Shown here: positions 57,751 through 64,000 of the stretch, in pieces
Position numbering within the stretch: position 1 is the first letter of the stretch
Layout of the letters: each line of letters begins with the position of its first letter
Assembly (NCBI GenBank): GCA_905215645.1
Contig: CAJMQS010000005.1
Coordinates: 1 to 64,000, forward strand
Reading direction: 5' to 3'
Source of the DNA: an uncultured bacterium
GTDB taxonomy: Bacteria; Bacillota; Negativicutes; Acidaminococcales; Acidaminococcaceae
Length of the DNA stretch: 64,000 nucleotides
The notes under the pieces: model-generated
Databases searched by the model: none
Seen by the model: the letters and a program-made list of their open reading frames with translations, nothing else
What the model was told of the DNA's origin: nothing
Program-made: the position numbers and the translations under genes

Positions 57751-58436
57751 ACTACAAACGCATGGTCCCCAACAGCATCAGCGGCCTGAGCCAGATGCTG
57801 GGACTCATTTCTATCTATCTGTCCATGGAGAAGGATTTCAACCTGGCAGCCATCTTCATCATCCTGGCCATCTTGGCCGATTCCTGTGACGGCCGTGCCG
57901 CCAGGGCTTTAGGGGTCAGCGGTCCTTTCGGGGTGGAAATGGATTCCCTCTGTGATGTATGTTCTTTCGGGATGGCCCCTGCCGTCCTGATCTATACCTA
58001 CTCCCTCCAGCAGCTGGGAGTGGCGGGAATGATCATTTCCGGCCTCTTCGCCTTCGGGGCAGCCATGCGGCTGGCCCGGTTCAATGTGAACGTCACGGCT
58101 ATCCACGGCTATTTCCAGGGCATGCCGGCACCGGCTGGGGCCTGTGTCATCGTCACCTTCGTCCTGGGAGGGATGCAGATCAGTCCGCTGCTCACGGCCC
58201 TGCTCACCGTTGCCGTAGCCTGCCTCATGTACAGCGATGTGAAGTATCCGGATTTCAAGGGCCATGGGAATCCCCTGTTCCGGGTGCCGGTGATCATTGC
58301 CTTCATCTTGGGGGCCCTGGTGCTCTGGAGCGATGTGAAGGCCTGGCCTTTTGTGATCATGTTCACCTATACCCTCTGCGGGGTGCTCAATGCAGTCTAT
58401 GTGAAAGTGACGGGAAAACAGGCCGTCTTTAAATAA
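57747..58436 (+). CDS. pssA: CDP-diacylglycerol-serine O-phosphatidyltransferase
   Basis: This 229-residue integral membrane enzyme makes phosphatidylserine. The CDP-alcohol phosphotransferase motif DGRAARALGVSGPFGVEMDSLCD (D-G-x2-A-R-x8-G-x3-D-x3-D) is complete. It overlaps psd (ATGA), so both steps of phosphatidylethanolamine synthesis are translated together. Confidence 0.95.
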   Translation: MNYKRMVPNSISGLSQMLGLISIYLSMEKDFNLAAIFIILAILADSCDGRAARALGVSGPFGVEMDSLCDVCSFGMAPAVLIYTYSLQQLGVAGMIISGLFAFGAAMRLARFNVNVTAIHGYFQGMPAPAGACVIVTFVLGGMQISPLLTALLTVAVACLMYSDVKYPDFKGHGNPLFRVPVIIAFILGALVLWSDVKAWPFVIMFTYTLCGVLNAVYVKVTGKQAVFK

Positions 58437-58457
58437 GAGGAGGAAACAAGAGGTTTT

Positions 58458-59744
58458 ATGAGCACGTATTTCGATATCATCATGGTTCCCCTCCAAGTGC
58501 TGATTGTTTTTTTCACCATCTACTATTTTGTCATTTCCCTGTTCGGCATCCTGCCCCGGAAAAAAGAAAAGAAGATCCTGACTCCCAAGACCACATTTGC
58601 CGTCATCGTCGCCGCCCACAATGAAGAAAAGGTCATCGACGAGCTGGTGGAGAACCTCCATATGCTCCGGTATCCCGATGGGCTGTACGACATCTTCGTG
58701 ATCGCCGACAACTGCAGCGATCATACGGCGGAGGTGGCCCGGAAGGCCGGCGCCCTGGTGTATGAACGGTTCAACCAGGAAGAAGTGGGGAAGGGATTTG
58801 CCCTGGAATGGATGTTCCGGCAGCTGTTCGCCTTGGACAAACAGTATGATGCAGTTGCCATCTTCGATGCGGACAACCTGGTCCATCCGGACTTCCTGAA
58901 GGAAATGAACAACCGGTTCTGCAAGGGTGAAAAACTGATCCAGGGGTATCTGGATGTGAAGAATCCCAACGACAGCTGGGTCAGCGGCACTTTTGCCATT
59001 AACTTCTGGATCGTGAACCATGTGTGGCACCTGGCCAAGTATACCATCGGGCTCTCCAGCGTATTCGGAGGCACCGGCATGGTGATCGCTACGGAAGTGC
59101 TGAAGAAATACGGCTGGAAGGCCACTTGCCTGACGGAAGACATGGAATTCACCATGAAATGCCTGCTGGAAGGCATCCCCACCGCCTGGTGCCAGGATGC
59201 CATCATCTACGACGAAAAAACCCAGACCTTCAAGGCTTCCTGGAATCAGCGTAAGCGGTGGGCCCAGGGCCAGTTCGATGTGGCAGGCCGGTACATGGGG
59301 AAACTGCTGAAAGAAGGAATCCGGAAACGGGACATCGTGATCCTGGATGGGGTCATCGATGTGTTCCAACCCTATTTCATGCTGATCTCCACCTTCTTCG
59401 TACTCTGCAGCACCATTTACAATTTCGTACCTTTCTACACCAACGTGCTCTATGCCCTGCTGCCCTACCACGTGTGGCAGGTGATCGGGGTGGCCCAGTA
59501 TGTGATTCCCGCCATCATCCTGTTCAAGATCAATGCAGCACCCAAATCCTGGTTCTACACCCTGTTCTATCCGCTGCTGCTCTACAGCTGGGTGCCCATC
59601 ACCATCCTGGGCTTCCTGCACCGGCATGAACATGTGTGGAGCCACACCATCCATACCCGGAGCATCAGCTTCAACGACGTGCTGGTCCCTGAAAGCGCAG
59701 AGACCGGACCGAAGCAGATTGTGCTGCCGAAAGAGAAGAGATGA
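58458..59744 (+). CDS. Family 2 membrane glycosyltransferase
   Basis: This 428-residue GT2 enzyme has an N-terminal membrane segment, a GT-A domain with VIVAAHNEEKVIDELVENL, the DADN metal motif (IFDADNLV), TEDMEF and the QRKRW motif of processive enzymes, followed by three to four C-terminal membrane segments. Such enzymes make polysaccharide or glycolipid at the membrane. It is 21 bp after pssA and ends at a terminator. Confidence 0.92.
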   Translation: MSTYFDIIMVPLQVLIVFFTIYYFVISLFGILPRKKEKKILTPKTTFAVIVAAHNEEKVIDELVENLHMLRYPDGLYDIFVIADNCSDHTAEVARKAGALVYERFNQEEVGKGFALEWMFRQLFALDKQYDAVAIFDADNLVHPDFLKEMNNRFCKGEKLIQGYLDVKNPNDSWVSGTFAINFWIVNHVWHLAKYTIGLSSVFGGTGMVIATEVLKKYGWKATCLTEDMEFTMKCLLEGIPTAWCQDAIIYDEKTQTFKASWNQRKRWAQGQFDVAGRYMGKLLKEGIRKRDIVILDGVIDVFQPYFMLISTFFVLCSTIYNFVPFYTNVLYALLPYHVWQVIGVAQYVIPAIILFKINAAPKSWFYTLFYPLLLYSWVPITILGFLHRHEHVWSHTIHTRSISFNDVLVPESAETGPKQIVLPKEKR

Positions 59745-59762
59745 GGGGCTGCGCTCCGACCG

Positions 59763-59793
59763 GGGGTGTGAATTCTTTCACACCCCTTTTTTG
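59763..59793 (+). terminator. Terminator of the psd-pssA-GT2 operon
   Basis: GGGGTGTGAA (59763-59772) pairs with TTCACACCCC and is followed by six T. Confidence 0.92.
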
Positions 59794-59801
59794 TTCCATC
59801 C

Positions 59802-59830
59802 TTGACAAAATCCCTGCATTTCGGTATAAT
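59802..59830 (+). promoter_or_regulatory. Promoter of the M-box/mgtA unit
   Basis: TTGACA at 59802-59807 and TATAAT at 59825-59830 with a 17-bp spacer. Confidence 0.9.
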
Positions 59831-59844
59831 ATATTTGTCAACAG

Positions 59845-60075
59845 AATAGTTCCGGTAGGCAAGGCTCCTACAGGGATATGGACTGCTGCCGCAACAGGAT
59901 GGAGACATCCCGCGTAGGTCTGAACAGGCTGCGTCAAACAAGAAGGCGCCGCATAATGCAGTTTCGCCGCCCTGTAGAGTTAAAGCTCGTACGGTGGCAG
60001 TGGATGCATCCAATTCCATTGAAGAAATGTTTGTTTTTGTCGCCGTTCGGGGAAGCCCCGGACGGCTTTTCTGTT
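59845..60075 (+). promoter_or_regulatory. M-box (ykoK) magnesium riboswitch with expression-platform terminator
   Basis: The leader carries M-box core strings in order: GTAGGCAAGGCTCCTAC (59856-59872), GGACTGCTGCCGCAACAGG (59881-59899), TCGCCGCCCTGTAGAGTTAAAGCTC as two adjacent pieces (59966-59990). The terminator GCCGTTCGGGG-AA-GCCCCGGACGGCTTTT follows at about 60042-60070. The M-box binds Mg2+ and turns the downstream importer off when Mg2+ is plentiful. The downstream gene encodes a Mg2+-type P-ATPase, which supports the call. Confidence 0.9.
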
Positions 60076-60111
60076 ATGTGTAATCAAGTCCTTGAAAGGT
60101 GGTGGCAAAGC

Positions 60112-60207
60112 ATGGACGGCGCAAGTGGAGGCAGTCATCCTCACAGTTTGGGCAGCGGAATTTCCACAGACTGGCAGTGCCGGTCCGGTTTTGCTGCGCG
60201 GTTTTGA
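60112..60207 (+). CDS. Possible 31-residue leader peptide before mgtA
   Basis: ATG 60112 has AAAGGTGGTGG upstream and opens a 31-residue frame (MDGASGGSHPHSLGSG...ARF) ending 54 bases before mgtA. It lies after the riboswitch terminator, so would be made only when Mg2+ is low. Enterobacterial mgtA also has a leader peptide (MgtL), but that is Pro-rich and this one is not. It may be chance. Confidence 0.3.
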   Translation: MDGASGGSHPHSLGSGISTDWQCRSGFAARF

Positions 60208-60261
60208 GCTGACGGCCTCTTAAAGAGGGGGAACGGCCCCGGATTTCTTTAGGAGGATATC

Positions 60262-63021
60262 ATGAAAAAAGAAAATATGGATAAAAAAGTCCAGGCAGCA
60301 GCCCGGGACGCCCAGGCAAAGCTCCAGCAGGCTGCTTCCCTGGCTAAGGAAGAAGTACTGGCCCGTTACGGGTCTTCTGTCACGGGCCTCACCCAGGAAC
60401 AGGCGGAAACTTCCCGGGACAGATACGGTGCCAACAAGGTGACCCGGGAAAAGAAGAAAAGCGTCCTTACCCGGCTGGCCCAGGCCTTCATCAACCCCTT
60501 CACGGTGATCCTGTTCGTCTTGGCCGGAGTCTCTGCAGTGACGGATATCATCATCCCTCTCCAGCAAGGGGAGCCGGAGGAATGCAATCCGGTGACCGTG
60601 TGCATCATTTTGACCCTGCTGCTGATTTCCGGTGCCCTGCGGTTCATCCAGGAAACCCGGAGCGGGGATGCGGCGGCCAAACTCCTGGAGCTGATCACCA
60701 CCACCTGCACGGTGATCCGGGACGGGGGCAAAAAAGAGGAGATTCCCCTTCAGGATGTGACCGTGGGAGATCTGGTGTTCCTGTCCACCGGGGATATGGT
60801 GCCGGCGGACCTGCGGATCCTGGAAGCCAAGGACCTGTTCGTGAGCCAGGCTTCCCTTACCGGGGAAAGTGCGCCCCAGGAAAAGATTCCCCAGGCCATT
60901 CCGGACAGCAGCCAGAAAGCGGTGACGGAACTGTCCAACTTGGCCTTTATGGGTACCAACGTGATCTCCGGTTCTGCCACCGGCTTGGTACTGGGTATCG
61001 GTGACCATACCCTCTTTGGGAGCATGGCCAGTTCCATGGCCCAGGAAGCCCCGGAGACCAACTTCACCAAAGGGGTCAATGCCGTATCATGGGTGCTGAT
61101 CCGGTTCATGCTGGCCATGGTGCCCGTGGTCTTTTTCGTCAACGGCATCACCAAGGGGGACTGGGTCTCTGCCTTCCTTTTCGCCATTTCCGTGGCGGTG
61201 GGGCTCACCCCGGAGATGCTCCCCATGATCGTCACTACTTGTCTGGCCAAGGGCGCCGTCTCCATGTCGGAGAAAAAGACCGTAGTGAAAAGCCTGAACT
61301 CCATCCAGAGTTTCGGAGCCATGGACGTGCTCTGCACCGACAAGACCGGGACCCTGACCCAGGACCAGGTGGTGCTGGAATACCATCTGGATGCGGACGG
61401 CCGGTCCAGCCAGCGGGTGCTCCGGTACGCCTACCTGAACAGTTATTTTCAGACCGGTTACAAGAACTTCATGGACCGGGCCATCATCCAGAAAACGGAA
61501 GAAGAAGAACAGGCCGATCCCCAGCTGGTGGATCTGTCGGAAAACTACCAGAAGGTGGACGAGATCCCCTTCGATTTCGCCCGGCGCCGGTTGTCCGTCC
61601 TGGTGACGGACCCCAAAGGCCGCACCCAGATGATCACCAAAGGGGCCGTGGAAGAGATGCTTTCTGTCTGTACCTTTGTGGAACGGAACCATGAACCGGT
61701 ACCCTTGACGGACACACTGCGGAAAACCATCCGGTCCGTAGCTGATCATCTCAATGAAGAAGGGATGCGGGTCATCGCCCTGGCCCGGAAGATCAACCCC
61801 TCTCCGGTGGGGGCTTTCGGGGTGAAGGATGAAACCGGCATGGTGCTATTGGGCTACCTGGCCTTCCTGGATCCCCCCAAGGAAAGTGCCGCCAAAGCCA
61901 TCGAAGCCCTGAAAGATCACGGGGTCACCACCAAGGTACTCACTGGGGACAATGAAAAGACCACCCGGTGCATCTGCCGTCAGGTGGGGCTGCCGGTGGA
62001 ACACATCCTTTTGGGCAGCGACCTGGAAAAGATGGATGGACAGCAGCTGGCAGGGGAAGTGGAACGAACCACTGTGTTCGCCAAACTCTCTCCAGACCAG
62101 AAGGCCCGGGTGGTGGAAGCCCTCCAGGCCAAGGGCCATACCGTGGGGTTCATGGGGGACGGCATCAACGACGCCCCGGCGCTCAAGATGGCGGATATCG
62201 GGATCTCCGTGGACAGTGCCGTGGATATCGCCAAGGAAAGCGCGGACATCATCCTTTTGGAAAAGAGCCTGATGGTGCTGGAAGAAGGGATCGTGGAAGG
62301 CCGGAAGACCTACGCTAACATGATCAAGTACATCAAGATGACGGCTTCTTCCAATTTCGGGAACATGTTTTCGGTACTGGCTGCCAGTGCTCTGCTGCCG
62401 TTTTTGCCCATGAGCAGTCTCCAGCTGATCATCCTGAACCTGCTGTACGAGATTTCCTGCATCGCCATTCCTTGGGACAATGTGGATGAGGATTATTTGA
62501 AAGTCCCCCGGAACTGGGATGCCTCCAGCATCGGCAGCTTCATGCTGTGGCTGGGGCCCACCAGCTCGGTGTTCGACTGGATCACCTACTTGGTGCTGTA
62601 CTTTGTGATCTGTCCCCAGGTGCTCTCCGGGGGTGTCACCTACAACCATATTGCCGCTGATGCAGTGGTGGGACAGGGACCTTTTGCCGGGATGAACCTG
62701 CGGGAAGCCTATGAATCCCTGTTCCAGGCCGGGTGGTTCGTGGAATCCATGTGGACCCAGACCCTGGTCATCCACATGATCCGGACCCCCAAGATCCCCT
62801 TCCTCCAGAGCCATGCTTCCGCTATGCTCACTACCCTGACCTGTGCCGGCATCGCCCTGTGCACCCTGCTGCCCTTTACCGGGGAACTGGGGAGGGACCT
62901 GGGATTCCTGCCTCTGCCGGGAGTCTATTTCGGCTTCCTGGCCCTGGTGGTGCTGGCCTATATGCTCCTGGCCACCAGCATCAAGAAAGCCTATATCCGG
63001 CATTATGGGAGTCTGCTGTGA
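60262..63021 (+). CDS. mgtA: Magnesium-importing P-type ATPase
   Basis: This 919-residue P3B-type ATPase imports Mg2+. It carries DKTGTLTQDQ with the phosphorylated Asp, TGES in the actuator domain (ASLTGESAPQ), KGAVEEML for nucleotide binding, TGDNEKTT and GDGINDAPALK. A hydrophilic N-terminal tail with coiled-coil character (residues 1-30) precedes the first membrane segment. AGGAGG lies before the ATG. The M-box upstream makes it Mg2+-repressed. A 40-residue membrane protein follows. Confidence 0.95.
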   Translation: MKKENMDKKVQAAARDAQAKLQQAASLAKEEVLARYGSSVTGLTQEQAETSRDRYGANKVTREKKKSVLTRLAQAFINPFTVILFVLAGVSAVTDIIIPLQQGEPEECNPVTVCIILTLLLISGALRFIQETRSGDAAAKLLELITTTCTVIRDGGKKEEIPLQDVTVGDLVFLSTGDMVPADLRILEAKDLFVSQASLTGESAPQEKIPQAIPDSSQKAVTELSNLAFMGTNVISGSATGLVLGIGDHTLFGSMASSMAQEAPETNFTKGVNAVSWVLIRFMLAMVPVVFFVNGITKGDWVSAFLFAISVAVGLTPEMLPMIVTTCLAKGAVSMSEKKTVVKSLNSIQSFGAMDVLCTDKTGTLTQDQVVLEYHLDADGRSSQRVLRYAYLNSYFQTGYKNFMDRAIIQKTEEEEQADPQLVDLSENYQKVDEIPFDFARRRLSVLVTDPKGRTQMITKGAVEEMLSVCTFVERNHEPVPLTDTLRKTIRSVADHLNEEGMRVIALARKINPSPVGAFGVKDETGMVLLGYLAFLDPPKESAAKAIEALKDHGVTTKVLTGDNEKTTRCICRQVGLPVEHILLGSDLEKMDGQQLAGEVERTTVFAKLSPDQKARVVEALQAKGHTVGFMGDGINDAPALKMADIGISVDSAVDIAKESADIILLEKSLMVLEEGIVEGRKTYANMIKYIKMTASSNFGNMFSVLAASALLPFLPMSSLQLIILNLLYEISCIAIPWDNVDEDYLKVPRNWDASSIGSFMLWLGPTSSVFDWITYLVLYFVICPQVLSGGVTYNHIAADAVVGQGPFAGMNLREAYESLFQAGWFVESMWTQTLVIHMIRTPKIPFLQSHASAMLTTLTCAGIALCTLLPFTGELGRDLGFLPLPGVYFGFLALVVLAYMLLATSIKKAYIRHYGSLL

Positions 63022-63103
63022 CAGCTGCTGCCTGCAGCAGCCCTGTCAGCTGTCAACGGTCAGCGGCCGATGGAAGGAATCTGCGGCAGCAGATTCTCTC
63101 CTT

Positions 63104-63138
63104 AACGATGAACGATGAACGACTAACGATGAACGATG
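63104..63138 (+). repeat. Tandem heptamer repeat AACGATG
   Basis: Five units AACGATG, AACGATG, AACGACT, AACGATG, AACGATG (63104-63138) lie just before AACGAAAGGAGG, the ribosome-binding site of the small gene. Slippage in this tract could alter the distance to the start of upstream frames. Confidence 0.85.
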
Positions 63139-63158
63139 AACGAAAGGAGGGACGGGCC

Positions 63159-63281
63159 ATGCTGAACCTGATAGATGTAGAACCGCTGTTCTGGATCGGT
63201 ATGGGTGCCGTGGCCGTGGTGATCTGCCTCATGCAGATCGTCTGCTGGAGCCAGGCACCGAAAGCCCAGCGCCATGGATGA
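63159..63281 (+). CDS. 40-residue single-span membrane protein downstream of mgtA
   Basis: This 40-residue frame starts at ATG 63159 with AAAGGAGG 11-13 bases upstream and encodes MLNLIDVEPLFWIGMGAV... with one membrane helix (LFWIGMGAVAVVICLMQIVCW) and a basic tail QAPKAQRHG. It shares the mgtA transcript, ending before the terminator at 63302. Small membrane proteins beside Mg2+ transporters (MgtS, MgtR in enterobacteria) modulate their stability; no sequence match is claimed. Confidence 0.65.
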   Translation: MLNLIDVEPLFWIGMGAVAVVICLMQIVCWSQAPKAQRHG

Positions 63282-63301
63282 TCGACGACGATGGGTACAT
63301 G

Positions 63302-63354
63302 AAAAAACGCCATTGGGAAAGAATGGGAACGTTCCTTCTGCAATGGCGTTTTTT
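63302..63354. terminator. Bidirectional terminator after the mgtA unit
   Basis: AAAAAACGCCATTG (63302-63315) pairs with CAATGGCGTTTTTT (63341-63354), with an inner GGAA/TTCC stem. A-run and T-run on opposite sides let it work both ways. Confidence 0.9.
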
Positions 63355-63453
63355 CGTTGGGGGCTAGAGACCTACAAATAGGATCATAAAACGGACGATG
63401 GTTAACATAAAAAGCAATTTTAAAATTGTATACACAAAGATGTGAAATTCCTG

Positions 63454-63459
63454 TATAAT
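63454..63459 (+). promoter_or_regulatory. -10 box of the last gene
   Basis: TATAAT, extended by TG two bases upstream (CTGTATAAT), 32 bases before the ATG. No good -35 box is seen at the usual distance. Confidence 0.5.
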
Positions 63460-63490
63460 AGTATATATTCACGATAAGGGGGAGATTTGT

Positions 63491-64000
63491 ATGAGTCAAA
63501 AAGAAATCGCGGATTTTATGGAAAAAAGCCGGATCAATGAACCGGCCACTCCTGAAGAATTCCGGGAAGCGGTCCTGGGGGCATACAAGGACCGGGCACG
63601 GCAGATTTATTTCATCTGGCGGAAATTGAAAGAACTGTATCCAGAAGTGGATGCCAACCGGGTGATCCGGGAAGGCAGCTGGGACTTCGGATATTACCAG
63701 GGACAGCAGATCGCCAAGAAATACGGAGCTGAAAACGTGGGCCCCAAAGAAGCCTTGCTGGGACAGACTTCCCGGGGCGGACTGCAGGTATTCCAGCAGG
63801 AAATCACCGAACTGGATGATGACAAGGCCGTGAAAATCTTCCATCACTGCCCTCATGTGGAAGCCCTCCAAGAACTGGGCCTTGCTCCGGAAGAAATCAA
63901 GATGTTCTGCCGGGATATGCTGGGGCACTGTGATTACGCCATCTGTGCGGCTTTCCCCAATGTGGACATCGATTTCCCCACCACCATTGCTGATGGGGAG
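63491..64000 (+). CDS. ATC-hydrolase-like protein (partial, runs off the window)
   Basis: The first 170 residues are present and in frame to the window edge. FHHCPHVEALQELGL, MFCRDMLGHCDYAICAAFP and TTIADGE resemble the L-2-amino-thiazoline-4-carboxylate hydrolase family, which contains conserved Cys and the phrase T-x-A-x-G-x-C; the final Cys would fall just outside the window. GGGGGAGA lies before the ATG. ATC hydrolases open a cyclic cysteine precursor; members in gut anaerobes are uncharacterised. Assignment is by motif only. Confidence 0.65.
   Translation, partial: MSQKEIADFMEKSRINEPATPEEFREAVLGAYKDRARQIYFIWRKLKELYPEVDANRVIREGSWDFGYYQGQQIAKKYGAENVGPKEALLGQTSRGGLQVFQQEITELDDDKAVKIFHHCPHVEALQELGLAPEEIKMFCRDMLGHCDYAICAAFPNVDIDFPTTIADGE

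Overview
The window looks like chromosome of a diderm, amino-acid-fermenting Firmicute of the class Negativicutes, most likely Acidaminococcus or a close relative. This is inferred from the gene mix, not from a database search. A classical autotransporter with a C-terminal outer-membrane beta-barrel sits among typically Firmicute genes. Coding is GC-rich with heavy CGG arginine use, and a CCG-anticodon tRNA-Arg is present. Amino-acid transporters and M20 amidohydrolases are abundant.

Layout. 0.2-5.7 kb is an operon of two NodB-fold deacetylase/imidase-like enzymes, two paralogous amino-acid-binding lipoproteins, a permease, an ATPase and an Asp/Glu/hydantoin-racemase-like enzyme. It reads as an uptake and processing module for an amino-acid derivative, possibly a cyclic imide or hydantoin. 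5.8-10.5 kb holds rpsO and a 1373-residue autotransporter. 10.67-11.09 kb is a five-tRNA cluster (Asp, Phe, Gly, Cys, Leu), followed by uraA and guaA. 14.1-28 kb is the accessory part. It has an AT-richer MarR-controlled redox operon (two NTF2-like proteins, nitroreductase, MarR, flavodoxin lipoprotein), threonine aldolase, a Fic protein, a UvrA-like ATPase, a RIC-type Fe-S repair protein, secreted and C39-like proteins, and an ArsR/chromate-transporter operon. Its gene ends are studded with two families of structured repeats (A and B). 29.6-36.7 kb holds MATE and M20 genes on the minus strand, a SirTM/macrodomain ADP-ribosylation pair, a Sel1-metallo-beta-lactamase fusion behind a leader terminator, and tRNA-Arg. 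36.8-50.2 kb is mostly housekeeping: thioesterase, CofE-like ligase, RdgB, YfcE-like phosphoesterase, malic enzyme, orphan MetQ, LysR, a heterodimeric ABC exporter, a DUF4127 protein and an AbgA-like hydrolase. 50.3-64 kb carries an Rrf2 regulator, a membrane protein with an M20 carboxypeptidase, a flavin reductase, tRNA-Pro, prfC, a WecG-type transferase, psd-pssA, a GT2 enzyme, and an M-box riboswitch controlling mgtA followed by a tiny membrane protein. A partial ATC-hydrolase-like gene runs off the end.

The most unusual content is the pair of repeat families. Family A elements (about 138 bp) are nested palindromes. Their inner and outer stems differ in sequence between copies yet stay complementary (covariation), while two loop strings are invariant. 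Family B elements (about 135-145 bp) have near-perfect terminal inverted repeats and a GGCCC-GNRA-GGGCC hairpin, and several end in a T-tract. All copies point the same way as the gene before them, several begin exactly at a stop codon or supply it, and B appears inserted within A at least once. They look like RNA-structured mobile 3'-end elements.
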